A stretch of DNA of 64,000 bases from NCBI GenBank assembly GCA_022823665.1, contig JAJEHN010000028.1, forward strand, positions 1 through 64,000, given 5' to 3'. Made by a program: the position numbers and the translations under genes. Positions 8,582 to 16,832 of this stretch are shown one piece after another (positions within the stretch are counted from its first letter, which is position 1; the number at the start of each line of letters is the position of its first letter). Origin of the DNA: Thermoanaerobaculia bacterium. GTDB lineage: Bacteria > Acidobacteriota > Thermoanaerobaculia > Multivoradales > Multivoraceae. Under the pieces are notes generated by a model. The model was not told the origin of the DNA. It worked only from the letters and a program-made list of their open reading frames with translations, and searched no databases.

Positions 8582-9901
8582 CTAGAGGAGGGCCGTCACC
8601 AGCTCGGGATACAGGCAGATCAGCGCCAGCCCGATGAGCTGAATGACGATGAAGGGGATCACGCCCCGGTACATCTGAACCGTCGTGATCCGCCGCGGGG
8701 CCACGCCACGCAGGTAGAAGATCGCGAAGCCGAAGGGCGGCGTCAGGAACGACGTCTGCAGGTTCATCCCGATCATCACGCCGAACCACACCATGTCGAC
8801 GTCGAGGATCCGCGCCGCCGGGGCGATCAGCGGAATGACGATGAAGGCGATCTCGAAGAAGTCGATGAAGAAGCCGAGGATGAAGATCGCGAGATTCGCG
8901 ACGATCAGCAGGCCGATCTTCCCTCCGGGCAGTCCGGTCAACAGGTCCTCGATCCAGATGTCGCCGTAGAGACCCCGGAAGACGAGCGCGAAGGCCGTCG
9001 AACCGATCAGCAGGAAGATGACCATCGTGGTCAGCTTCGCCGTCGCGTCCATCGTCTCCTTCACGGCCTTCATCGTCAGGCGCCCGCGCGACAGCGCCAG
9101 CGCGATGGCGCCGACCGCGCCCAGTGCCCCCGCCTCGGTAGGGGTCGCGATGCCGGCGAAGATGCTGCCCAGGACGACCAGGATCAGCACCATGGGCGGC
9201 AACATGACGACGGCCACCTGCCGGGCCAGCGCGGCGCCTCCCAGCGTCCGCTCCTCGGCCGGCAACGCCGGCGCGGCGGCCGGTTTGGCGATCGCGACCC
9301 CGGTGACGTACACGGCGTAGAAACCCGCCAGCATCAGGCCCGGAATCAGGGAGCCGATGAACAGGTCGCCGACCGAGATGCCGAGCTGGTCGGCCAGCAC
9401 GACGAGCACGACGCTGGGCGGAATGATCTGGCCGAGAGTGCCGGCGGCGCTGATCACGCCCGTGGCGAGCATCGGCGAGTAGTCGTAGCGCAGCATGACC
9501 GGCAGCGAAATCAGGCCCATCGCGACCACCGAAGCGCCGACGACGCCGGTGGCGGCTGCGAGCATGGCGCCCACGACGACGACCGCCAGCGCCAGCCCGC
9601 CGCGGAGGCGGCCGAACAGCATGCCGATCGTGCGCAGCAGATCCTCCGCGAGCTGCGACTTCTCGAGCATCGTGCCCATGAAGATGAAGAAGGGCACGGC
9701 GAGCAGAACGCCGTTCGACATGACGCCGAAGACCCGCTCGGGGAACGCGTAGAGCAGGTTCCACGAGAAGAGGCCGAGCTCGATGCCGATGAAGGCGAAG
9801 ATCAGGGCCGTGCCGCCGAGCGAGAAGGCGACCGGGTAGCCCGCGAAGATGAACAGGAAGACGACCACGAACATCAGCGGGCCGAGGATGTCGCCGCTCA
9901 C
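8582..9901 (-). CDS. TRAP transporter large permease, DctM type
   Basis: Main membrane carrier of the TRAP system, about 12 transmembrane segments in 439 residues. The start is the GTG at 9901, which overlaps the dctQ stop (GTGA). The open frame runs on upstream to 10285, but that stretch is Arg/Gly/Ala-rich and is the shadow of dctQ. Characteristic pieces include FIFMGTMLEKSQLAEDLL and GGKIGLLIVANLAIFILGF. It is the partner of the convergent DctP gene at 7438. Confidence 0.93.
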   Translation of the reverse strand: MSGDILGPLMFVVVFLFIFAGYPVAFSLGGTALIFAFIGIELGLFSWNLLYAFPERVFGVMSNGVLLAVPFFIFMGTMLEKSQLAEDLLRTIGMLFGRLRGGLALAVVVVGAMLAAATGVVGASVVAMGLISLPVMLRYDYSPMLATGVISAAGTLGQIIPPSVVLVVLADQLGISVGDLFIGSLIPGLMLAGFYAVYVTGVAIAKPAAAPALPAEERTLGGAALARQVAVVMLPPMVLILVVLGSIFAGIATPTEAGALGAVGAIALALSRGRLTMKAVKETMDATAKLTTMVIFLLIGSTAFALVFRGLYGDIWIEDLLTGLPGGKIGLLIVANLAIFILGFFIDFFEIAFIVIPLIAPAARILDVDMVWFGVMIGMNLQTSFLTPPFGFAIFYLRGVAPRRITTVQMYRGVIPFIVIQLIGLALICLYPELVTALL

Positions 9902-10482
9902 AACAGCCCCTCCTGCTGCAGATCCTCTTCTTCCGCGCCGGCCCTGAGGGCGCGCAGGCGCAGCCAATTCCGCGCCGCCTCCGCGAGTCCCTGCAGGGCG
10001 AGAAGCGTGAACGCCACGAGCAGCACGCTCTTGATCGGATACCGCGGCAGGCCGCCCGGATCGGAGGACACTTCCAGCACCGCCCAGGAGTTCCGTACGG
10101 CCGGCCAGGACATGACGAGTCCGAAGACCGCGAACGGGATCAGGAACAGCAGCGATCCCCAGAGGTCGATCCGCCGCCGCCAGCGCTCCGGCAGCCGGCT
10201 GAAGATCACGTCGACGCGAACGTGGGCGCCCGTCAACAGCGCGTACGCGGCGCCCAGCAGGAAGACCAGGCTGAACATGTACCACTGGAGTTCGAGGTAG
10301 GCGTTCGAACTCAGGTTCCAGCCGGTGAAGCGGCCCAGGTAGCGCACGACCGCGTTGTACGCTCCGACCGCGACCATGGCCAGCGTCAGCCAGGAGACCG
10401 CGACGCCGATACGCGAATTGAGACGATCGGTCCAGGCAACGAAACGTGCCAGGAAGCCGCCAGGGGTTGGTGCTGACGCCAT
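9898..10482 (-). CDS. TRAP transporter small permease, DctQ type
   Basis: Small four-helix subunit of the same TRAP transporter, 194 residues. The ATG at 10482 gives MASAPTPGGFLARFV, followed by the first helix (IGVAVSWLTLAMVAVGAYN). ELQWYMFSLVFLLGAAY and HVRVDVIFSRLPERWR are typical DctQ blocks. The open frame continues to 12039 only as a shadow of the MATE and SDR genes. Coupled to dctM by GTGA. Confidence 0.9.
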   Translation of the reverse strand: MASAPTPGGFLARFVAWTDRLNSRIGVAVSWLTLAMVAVGAYNAVVRYLGRFTGWNLSSNAYLELQWYMFSLVFLLGAAYALLTGAHVRVDVIFSRLPERWRRRIDLWGSLLFLIPFAVFGLVMSWPAVRNSWAVLEVSSDPGGLPRYPIKSVLLVAFTLLALQGLAEAARNWLRLRALRAGAEEEDLQQEGLL

Positions 10483-10518
10483 GAGCGCGCGCAGGCTACC
10501 ACCGGCGCTCCGGCCGTG

Positions 10519-11847
10519 ATGGGCGCCAGGGAGGCCAGCCTTCCCCGCCGGTTCGCGCGCCTGACGGCGCTCAACGCCGCCTCGAACCTCACTGTGCCGC
10601 TCGCCGGCCTGGCCGACACGGTGATGCTCGGACGGCTCGACGACGTGCGTTTCCTGGCCGGCGTCATCCTGGCGGCGCTGATCTTCGACTACCTCTACTT
10701 CGGCTGCGCGTTCCTGCGCATGAGCACGACCGGAATGACCGCCCAGTCGCGGGGCCGGGGAAACCCGTTGGAGATCGCCGCCCACCTCTACCGCGCGCTG
10801 CTCCTGGCAGCCCTTCTGGGCGCCCTCTTCCTGCTGCTCCGGGAACCGATGGGTGATCTCGGCTTCGGGCTCCTGTCCGGCGAGCCCGCGGTCGAGGAGG
10901 CGGGCCGCAGCTACTTCGACGCACGCATCTGGGGAGCGCCGGCGACCCTCGCCAACCTCGCTCTGACGGGGTGGTTCCTCGGCCGCGCGGAGGCCGGCCG
11001 CGCCCTGGCCGTCGTCGCAGCGGCGAACCTCGCCAACGTGGCGCTCAACTGGTGGTTCATCATCCACCTCGGCTGGGCGGCGTACGGAGCCGGCGTCGCC
11101 ACGGCCGCCGCGCAGTGGCTGGCGGCGGGCATCGGCCTGGCTCTGGCCGTTTCCAGCCGGCTTCCGGCCGTCTCCGTGCGTCGGCTCCTGGAACCCGTCG
11201 AGCTGCGCCGCATCGTCGCTCTGAACGGGCACCTTGTGGTCCGGACGCTGTTCCTCATCACGGCGTTCGCCGCGTTCACGAACGTAAGCGCCCTCTTCGG
11301 CACCGCCAGGCTCGCCGCCAACGGCCTCATCCTGCGGCTGCTGGGCGTGGCGTCCTACCTCATCGACGGCGCGGCGTTCGCCGGCGAGACGCTGGCCGGG
11401 ACCGCCTTCGGGGCCGGCGACCGCGCGGAACTGCGGCGCGTGCTGTTTCTCACGGTGCTCGTCGCCGAACTCTGCGCGGTCGCCTTCCTGCTCCCCGTCC
11501 TGCTGCTGCCGGAGACGATCTACGGCCTGCTGGCGGATCATCCGGACATCGTGGACCTGGCCGCGGCGAGCAACCTCTGGCTGCTGCCCGTGCTCCTCTT
11601 CGCCGCCCTGGCCTACGCCCTGGACGGCTTCTACCTCGGCCTCACCGAAGGTAGACTGCTCAGCCGTTCGATGGCAATCAGTTGCGGCCTGGGCTTCGCG
11701 CCGTTGCTCTGGGCCGCGGTTCACTTTGACGACAACAACCTGCTGTGGCTCAGCATGGTCGGTCTGATGGCGGCGCGGACCGTGACTCTCGGTCTGGCCG
11801 CGCGCCGCTTGATCGGTTCGGGAGCACCGGGGGGAGGAAGGTACTGA
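10519..11847 (+). CDS. MATE family (DinF-like) efflux transporter
   Basis: Multidrug/toxic-compound extrusion protein of the inner membrane, about 440 residues with 12 predicted helices in two homologous halves. The N-terminal FARLTALNAASNLTVPLAGLADTVMLGRL is the family's first-helix block. QSRGRGNPLEIAAHLYRALL and GETLAGTAFGAGDR mark the half-domain junctions. Start is the ATG at 10519, with GTG at 10516 in frame just before it. Ion coupling and substrate cannot be told from sequence. Confidence 0.9.
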   Translation: MGAREASLPRRFARLTALNAASNLTVPLAGLADTVMLGRLDDVRFLAGVILAALIFDYLYFGCAFLRMSTTGMTAQSRGRGNPLEIAAHLYRALLLAALLGALFLLLREPMGDLGFGLLSGEPAVEEAGRSYFDARIWGAPATLANLALTGWFLGRAEAGRALAVVAAANLANVALNWWFIIHLGWAAYGAGVATAAAQWLAAGIGLALAVSSRLPAVSVRRLLEPVELRRIVALNGHLVVRTLFLITAFAAFTNVSALFGTARLAANGLILRLLGVASYLIDGAAFAGETLAGTAFGAGDRAELRRVLFLTVLVAELCAVAFLLPVLLLPETIYGLLADHPDIVDLAAASNLWLLPVLLFAALAYALDGFYLGLTEGRLLSRSMAISCGLGFAPLLWAAVHFDDNNLLWLSMVGLMAARTVTLGLAARRLIGSGAPGGGRY

Positions 11848-11848
11848 G

Positions 11849-12634
11849 ATGGGCAAACTGGAAGGCAAGACGGCTCTGGTCACGGGCGGCGGCACCGGCA
11901 TCGGCCGGGCGACCGCGCTGCTCTTCGCCCGCGAAGGCGCGTCGATCATCGTTTCCGGCCGGCGGCTCGAACCGCTCGAGGCGGTCGTCGCCGAGATCGA
12001 GGCAGCCGGCGGCAGCGCCTGGGCCCATTCCGCCGACATGGAGGACCCGGAGGCCGTCCAGGGGCTGGCCGCGGCGACCCTGGAACGTCACGACACGGTC
12101 GATGTCCTGGTCCACAACGCCGGTCACAGTTCGAAGGTGCGGAGCACGCGCTACATCTCCCAGGAAGAGTGGGACAGCGTGATCGCGGTCAACGCGACGG
12201 GGCCGGCCATGCTCACCAAGGCGCTGCTGCCGGCGATGCTCGACCACGGCGGCGCCACGGTCATCATGGTTTCGTCGATGGCGGCTCTGCGCCCCGGCGT
12301 GATGGCGGGGACCGCCTACGGCGCCGCGAAGGCGGCCTCCCGGAACTACATCTTCGGCCTCGGCGCGGAACTCCGGCAGCTCGGCATCCGGGCGACCAGC
12401 GTCCTGCCCGGCGAAGTCGACACGCCGATCCTCGACAACCGGCCGCGGCCGCCCTCAGCCGACGAGCGGGCCGGCATGATGGCCTCCGAGGACATCGCCG
12501 AAGCGATCCTGACGGCCGCGGCGTTGCCGGAACGGACCGTGATCGAGGAAATGACCCTGATGCCGACGAAGCTCCGCGACTACTCCGCCGACATCGCGGC
12601 GGCGCGGACTCTCGGCGCCCCCGGGGAGGACTAG
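11849..12634 (+). CDS. SDR family NAD(P)-dependent oxidoreductase
   Basis: Short-chain dehydrogenase of 261 residues with a Rossmann fold. The cofactor motif TGGGTGIGRA is near residue 12, HNAG follows near residue 90, the catalytic Ser lies in MVSSMAAL, and Tyr157-x3-Lys161 is the catalytic pair. The substrate is unknown. It follows the MATE gene by one base and is followed after six bases by the PNPOx gene, so the three may be one operon. Confidence 0.93.
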   Translation: MGKLEGKTALVTGGGTGIGRATALLFAREGASIIVSGRRLEPLEAVVAEIEAAGGSAWAHSADMEDPEAVQGLAAATLERHDTVDVLVHNAGHSSKVRSTRYISQEEWDSVIAVNATGPAMLTKALLPAMLDHGGATVIMVSSMAALRPGVMAGTAYGAAKAASRNYIFGLGAELRQLGIRATSVLPGEVDTPILDNRPRPPSADERAGMMASEDIAEAILTAAALPERTVIEEMTLMPTKLRDYSADIAAARTLGAPGED

Positions 12635-12640
12635 GAACCC

Positions 12641-13144
12641 ATGCCGACGATGACCGACAGCGAACGCGACGCCTTCCTCGCCGAGCCCGGCATCCTGATG
12701 CGGATCGGCACGGTCTGCGACGACGGCCGGCCCCTGGTGACGCCCATCTGGTTCATCTTCGAGGAAGAGGCGATCTGGTTCACGCCGCGCGAGAACTCCG
12801 TCTGGTTCGCCAACCTGCGCCGCGACCCCCGGACCTGTCTGGCCATCGACGAGCAGAACCTCCCCTACCGCAAGGTCCTCGTCGAGGGCAGGGCGGAACT
12901 CGTCCACGACATCGGCGTCGACGACCTCTGGCGCGACCGCTACCGCCGCATCGCCTGCCGCTACGTCCCGGAGGACGCAGCCGAGGACTACATCCAGGCG
13001 ACGATCGACCAGCCGCGCGGCCTCTACCGCCTGCCTCTCGCCCAGGCGTCCGTCCGCACCTGGCGGATGCCGGTGGACGACGAGGACCAGGCCGGCATCT
13101 GGCACCAGCGCTACTACCGTCCAGGCACCATCCTCAGCCGCTGA
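12641..13144 (+). CDS. Pyridoxamine 5'-phosphate oxidase-fold protein
   Basis: A 167-residue split-barrel flavin/deazaflavin-binding protein. ILMRIGTVCDDGRPLVTPIWF and the W-F-TPREN segment are the family's cofactor-binding strands. Members include PNPOx-like FMN proteins, F420-dependent FDOR-B reductases and heme-binding relatives. The F420 pathway in this window makes an F420 role possible but unproven. Immediately downstream of the SDR gene. Confidence 0.82.
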   Translation: MPTMTDSERDAFLAEPGILMRIGTVCDDGRPLVTPIWFIFEEEAIWFTPRENSVWFANLRRDPRTCLAIDEQNLPYRKVLVEGRAELVHDIGVDDLWRDRYRRIACRYVPEDAAEDYIQATIDQPRGLYRLPLAQASVRTWRMPVDDEDQAGIWHQRYYRPGTILSR

Positions 13145-13160
13145 CTCCCGCCGCGAGGGG

Positions 13161-13622
13161 CTACTCCGCCGCGGGCGCCTTCCTGTGCACGATGGCCGCC
13201 CCGATCACGCCGCCGACCGTCGAGAAGACGACGTTGATGACCAGCGAGAAGATGACGATCGCGATGATGCCCAGGCCGGCTATCGTGCTGAAGAGGCTGA
13301 AGGCCTCGAAGTCCTCGACGGATTCCGAAACGAGAGCACCGATTCCCATCGCGCCCGTGAGACCGCCCAGGATGAGGAGTCCGATCAGGATGCTCAGGGC
13401 GGAGCCGAAGACCCCGGCCAGCGCTCCTATCTTCATCCCTTCGCCGTAGGGCGCGGTGGCGGCGGGCGGATCGTCCTTCAAAGCCAGGTAGACGGCCAGG
13501 ATGCCTCCGCCCACAACCAGGGCGCAACAGGCAATGTTGAGTATCTGGAGGCCCGGGATCTGCGAGGCGACGGCGCCCGCTCCCCCACCGATCGCTGCCG
13601 CTCCGACCTTCTTTCCCGTCAC
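13161..13622 (-). CDS. Small membrane protein, paralogue of the next gene
   Basis: I do not recognise a named family. The 153 residues form about four hydrophobic segments. The first half closely matches the neighbouring gene at 13634-14119: an AAAIGGGA start, then the shared ACCALVVGGG and LAVYLA, and GEGxxIGxLAGV. The C-terminus ends in GGVIGAAIVHRKAP, also shared. A paired Cys-Cys in the second hydrophobic segment is conserved in both copies. Last gene of a three-gene minus-strand operon. Confidence 0.72.
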   Translation of the reverse strand: MTGKKVGAAAIGGGAGAVASQIPGLQILNIACCALVVGGGILAVYLALKDDPPAATAPYGEGMKIGALAGVFGSALSILIGLLILGGLTGAMGIGALVSESVEDFEAFSLFSTIAGLGIIAIVIFSLVINVVFSTVGGVIGAAIVHRKAPAAE

Positions 13623-13633
13623 GATGACACCTC

Positions 13634-14119
13634 CTACGCTCCGGTCTCGAGCATGGGCTTCTTGTGGAACACCGCGGCGCCGATGACGCCGCCGATGCCC
13701 GAGAAGATGACGCTGGTGACGAGGTTGAACAGGAATCCGATCAAACCGAGCGCGGCCCCTACATCTCCATCCTCGCCGCCCAGGGCCTCGAGGACCTCGG
13801 GCGGAATGCCGTCGATCCCTTCCATGATCGAGCGCATCTGCTCCATCGGATCGCCAACGAGCGCCGCCAGCGGGATCGCCAGGATCGCGCCGACCACGGC
13901 CGCCGCGACGCCGGCCAGAACGCCGATCATCGCGCCTTCCCCGAGCGGCGCCTTCTCAGCGGCGGGTTCGCCACGCATCGCGAGGTAGACCGCCAGCATC
14001 CCGCCGCCCACGACGAGCGCGCAGCAAGCACAGTTGGCCAAGTTGACGAGCGGAATACTGGAGGCGATCCCGGCCGCGCCGCCGCCGATGGCGGCCGCTT
14101 TCAGTTTCTTCGGTGTCAT
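13634..14119 (-). CDS. Small membrane protein, paralogue of the previous gene
   Basis: Function unknown. The 161 residues have four hydrophobic segments and a short acidic insert (MEQMRSIMEGIDGIPPEV) not present in the paralogue. It shares ACCALVVGGG, LAVYLAM and the GGVIGAA-HKKP end with the gene at 13161. The start overlaps the stop of the DUF2085 gene by four bases (ATGA), so the products are probably made together in the membrane. Confidence 0.72.
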   Translation of the reverse strand: MTPKKLKAAAIGGGAAGIASSIPLVNLANCACCALVVGGGMLAVYLAMRGEPAAEKAPLGEGAMIGVLAGVAAAVVGAILAIPLAALVGDPMEQMRSIMEGIDGIPPEVLEALGGEDGDVGAALGLIGFLFNLVTSVIFSGIGGVIGAAVFHKKPMLETGA

Positions 14120-14673
14120 GGACTCTCCTCGAGTGTTGGGTGGGGCTCTTGGTTGACGATCTGGCCGAGCGCCGCCCAGATCAGCAAGGCGATCGGCGCC
14201 GCGGCGAGGACCGCCGTTCCGAAGCGGCTCATCGGCGTGTTGAGCGGCAGTAGCCAGTCGATCGCGGTCGGCGCAAGGAACAGGAGGATCCGCCGGGGTC
14301 GGTCAAGCAGCCAGTCGCGTACTGGACGAAGAAGAGGCAGCACGCCCAGCCCCAGCGTGAAGCCGACGTAGAAACCGAAGCAGCGATGACAGACGGCCAA
14401 GGGATGGCCCGCCAGGTGGAAGCTGCGCTCGACGATCTGATGGCAGACCGGGGCGAAGACCTCGTAGAGAAACGTGGCCGCCCGACCGCCGGAGGCGGCG
14501 ACAAGCGGCGCCGCCACGACCACTCCGATCGCCAGACAGCACCCCGCGGCGACGGCCGCGGTGGCCCGGCCTGGCGTCACGAGCGCGAACAGCCTGACGC
14601 GCTCCCGGCCGGGCCTCCCGGAAGACCCGGCAGAAACGTTTCGGGTCGAAAGCCCGAGACGCCAGCGAAGCAT
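14116..14673 (-). CDS. DUF2085 domain membrane protein
   Basis: A 185-residue membrane protein with the DUF2085 pattern: VCHQIVERSF, then GHPLAVCHRCFGFYVG, the conserved Cys/His positions of the family, flanked by hydrophobic helices. The family function is unknown. Conserved Cys and His residues suggest metal or heme binding, which is inference. First gene of the operon with the two paralogous membrane proteins, divergent from asnS. Confidence 0.82.
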   Translation of the reverse strand: MLRWRLGLSTRNVSAGSSGRPGRERVRLFALVTPGRATAAVAAGCCLAIGVVVAAPLVAASGGRAATFLYEVFAPVCHQIVERSFHLAGHPLAVCHRCFGFYVGFTLGLGVLPLLRPVRDWLLDRPRRILLFLAPTAIDWLLPLNTPMSRFGTAVLAAAPIALLIWAALGQIVNQEPHPTLEESP

Positions 14674-14681
14674 CGGGCGCT

Positions 14682-14687
14682 AGTGTA
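14682..14687 (-). promoter_or_regulatory. Possible -10 element of a leaderless DUF2085 operon transcript
   Basis: On the minus strand TACACT lies 8 bases before the ATG at 14673. No Shine-Dalgarno could fit downstream of it. No clear -35 is visible. Confidence 0.35.
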
Positions 14688-14723
14688 GCGATTCGTCTCC
14701 GTCGGCCGCCACGGCGGCATCGG

Positions 14724-14729
14724 TATGAT
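14724..14729 (+). promoter_or_regulatory. Possible -10 element for asnS-rnc
   Basis: TATGAT matches five of six bases of the -10 consensus, 21 bases before the asnS GTG start. No good -35 hexamer is seen upstream. Confidence 0.35.
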
Positions 14730-14750
14730 CACTGCCGTGGGGCTCGATCG

Positions 14751-16049
14751 GTGACGGAGTGGAACTCGATTCCCGAGCTCGGGGGCCTGATCGGTCAGGA
14801 GGTGAGGCTGCGCGGCTGGGTTGACGGCCGCCGCTCCAGCGGGCGGATCGGCTTCATCCAGCTCCGGGATTCGGGCGCCACCGTTCAACTCGTCGTCAGC
14901 CGCAAGGAGGTCGACGAGGCCTCCTGGGAGGTGCTCCAGCACGCCACCCAGGAGTCGACGGTCGCCGTGACCGGCACCGCCGCCGCGGACCCGCGCTCAC
15001 CGGGCGGAGTCGAGGTCCAGGTCTCGTCCCTGGCCCTGGTCCACGGAGCGGACGGCTACCCGATCACGCCGAAGGAGCACGGCACCGCCTTTCTGATGGA
15101 CCATCGCCACCTCTGGCTGCGCTCCAGCCGCCAGCGCGCGGTACTGCGAATTCGCAGCGAGGTCTGCCAGGCGATCCACGACTTCCACCGCGAGCGCGGC
15201 TACTACCTGGTCGACTCGCCGATCCTGACGCCCGCGGCATGCGAGGGCACTTCGACGCTGTTCGAGACCCCGTACTTCGACCACGGCAACGCCTATCTCA
15301 GCCAGTCCGGCCAGCTCTACCTGGAGCCCGCGGCGGCCGCCCTAGGCAAGGTCTACTGCTTCGGCCCGACGTTCCGGGCCGAGAAGTCGAAGACTCGCCG
15401 ACACCTGATGGAGTTCTGGATGGTCGAGCCGGAGGCAGCCTTTCTCGACTTCGAGGGGCTCTGCGGCCTGGCCGAGGACTTTCTCGTCTACCTCGCGGGC
15501 CGAGTGCTGGAGAACTGCGCCGAACCGCTGGCGATCCTGGAGCGCGACACCTCGAAGCTCGAAGCCATCCAGAGCCCCTTCCCGCGTCTCCGTTACCGGG
15601 AGGCGATCGACCTCCTGCGCCGGCAGGGTTCCGGGATCGAGTTCGGCGAGGACTTCGGCGCCCCCGAGGAGACATCGATCACCCGGGAGTTCGACCGTCC
15701 GGTCATGATCACCCACTACCCGGCCTCGCTCAAGGCCTTCTACATGGAGCCCGACCCGGACGATCCGTCGCTCGCTCTGGCGCTCGACGTGATCGCTCCG
15801 GAGGGCTACGGGGAGATCATCGGCGGCAGCCAGCGCATCCACGACCACGATCTTCTGCTCGCGCGGCTCAAGGAACACGACCTGCCGCTGGACGCCTTCC
15901 AGTGGTACCTCGACATCCGCCGCTACGGCACCTTCGAGCACAGCGGCTTCGGGATGGGGGTGGAGCGCTTCGTCGCCTGGATGGCCGGCGTGCCCCACCT
16001 CAGGGAGACGATCCCCTATCCGCGAACGATGGACCGGATCTACCCCTGA
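14751..16049 (+). CDS. asnS: Asparagine-tRNA ligase
   Basis: Charges tRNA-Asn. The 432-residue class IIb synthetase has an N-terminal OB-fold anticodon domain (VRLRGWVDGRRSSGRIGFIQLRD) and class II motif 2 in TFRAEKSKTRRHLMEFWMVEPE. Motif 3 is GFGMGVERFVAWMAG near the C-terminus. The TRRHLMEFWMVE version of motif 2 fits AsnRS rather than AspRS. Starts with GTG. Its stop overlaps the probable CTG start of rnc. Confidence 0.95.
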   Translation: MTEWNSIPELGGLIGQEVRLRGWVDGRRSSGRIGFIQLRDSGATVQLVVSRKEVDEASWEVLQHATQESTVAVTGTAAADPRSPGGVEVQVSSLALVHGADGYPITPKEHGTAFLMDHRHLWLRSSRQRAVLRIRSEVCQAIHDFHRERGYYLVDSPILTPAACEGTSTLFETPYFDHGNAYLSQSGQLYLEPAAAALGKVYCFGPTFRAEKSKTRRHLMEFWMVEPEAAFLDFEGLCGLAEDFLVYLAGRVLENCAEPLAILERDTSKLEAIQSPFPRLRYREAIDLLRRQGSGIEFGEDFGAPEETSITREFDRPVMITHYPASLKAFYMEPDPDDPSLALALDVIAPEGYGEIIGGSQRIHDHDLLLARLKEHDLPLDAFQWYLDIRRYGTFEHSGFGMGVERFVAWMAGVPHLRETIPYPRTMDRIYP

Positions 16050-16735
16050 CGGACCCGGTCGAGGATCTCGAGGCGCGCCTCGGCCACCGGTTCGGGAACC
16101 GCGCCTTGCTGGAGCAGGCCCTGACGCACAGCTCGTTCGCGAACGAACGGGGTCTGGAACACGACAACGAGCGGCTGGAGTTTCTGGGCGATTCGGTCCT
16201 CGGACTGGTCGTGGCGGCCTGGCTCTTCCGGTGTGATCCGCCGGCGCCGGAAGGCGTGCTGTCGCGAACCCGATCCCATGTCGTCAGCGCCGAGGCCCTG
16301 GCCCGGCGCGCCCGGGAGCTGGATCTCGGCCCGGCGCTTCGGCTCGGCCACGGCGAAGACCAGTCGGGAGGCCGCGGGAAGCAATCGCTCCTGGCGGACG
16401 CCCTCGAAGCCGTCATCGGGGCCGTGTACGTCGACGGCGGCCTCCAGGCGGCCCGCCGCCTGGTCGAACCGTGGATCGACCCGGAGGCCGCGGAGGCGAT
16501 GGACGCCCTGGATGCGAAGTCGGACCTGCAGGAATCGCTCCAGGGTCGGGGTCTCGAACCCCCGTCCTACCGCCACGTCGGCCGTGACGGGCCGGATCAT
16601 GATCCCGTCTTCCACGTCGAGTGCTGGGTCGGCGGTCGCGCCGTGGCCGCGGCGTCGGGCCACTCCAAGAAGGAAGCCGAGCGTCGTGCCGCCGCCCGGG
16701 CACTGGCCGGGATGGAGTTGGCCCACGACCCGTAA
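16046..16735 (+). CDS. rnc: Ribonuclease III
   Basis: Double-strand-specific RNase for rRNA and mRNA processing. About 229 residues. The catalytic domain includes HSSFANERG and the signature NERLEFLGDSVLGLVVA, with a second acidic cluster in LADALEAVIGAVYVDGG. A C-terminal double-stranded-RNA-binding domain ends in GHSKKEAERRAAARALAGM. No ATG, GTG or TTG precedes the conserved DLEARLGHRFGNRALLEQ in frame. The best start is CTG at 16046, overlapping the asnS stop as CTGA. Confidence 0.92.
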   Translation: MTDPVEDLEARLGHRFGNRALLEQALTHSSFANERGLEHDNERLEFLGDSVLGLVVAAWLFRCDPPAPEGVLSRTRSHVVSAEALARRARELDLGPALRLGHGEDQSGGRGKQSLLADALEAVIGAVYVDGGLQAARRLVEPWIDPEAAEAMDALDAKSDLQESLQGRGLEPPSYRHVGRDGPDHDPVFHVECWVGGRAVAAASGHSKKEAERRAAARALAGMELAHDP

Positions 16736-16781
16736 ACTCCCGGCCCGGCGAGACGATTCGTTCTCGGTTCTGGTGGCTGCT

Positions 16782-16825
16782 TTCCGTCCTTGTCGGTGTC
16801 AGCCCCGGGGCCCGAAAGGACGGAA
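16782..16825 (+). terminator. Stem-loop downstream of rnc
   Basis: TTCCGTCCTT (16782-16791) pairs perfectly with AAGGACGGAA (16816-16825) around a 24-base GC-rich loop, in the 97-base gap after rnc. It has no T run, so it may terminate transcription weakly or stabilise the 3' end. Confidence 0.4.
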
Positions 16826-16832
16826 GATACCG

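Noticed and set aside
9902..12039. Long N-terminal extensions of the dctM and dctQ frames
   Set aside because: They overlap dctQ, the MATE and the SDR genes and read as low-complexity sequence. GTG at 9901 and ATG at 10482 give normal family lengths.
15239..16045. N-terminal extension of rnc back to 15239
   Set aside because: The extra residues lie inside asnS, are Arg/Gly/Pro-rich and have no counterpart in RNase III.
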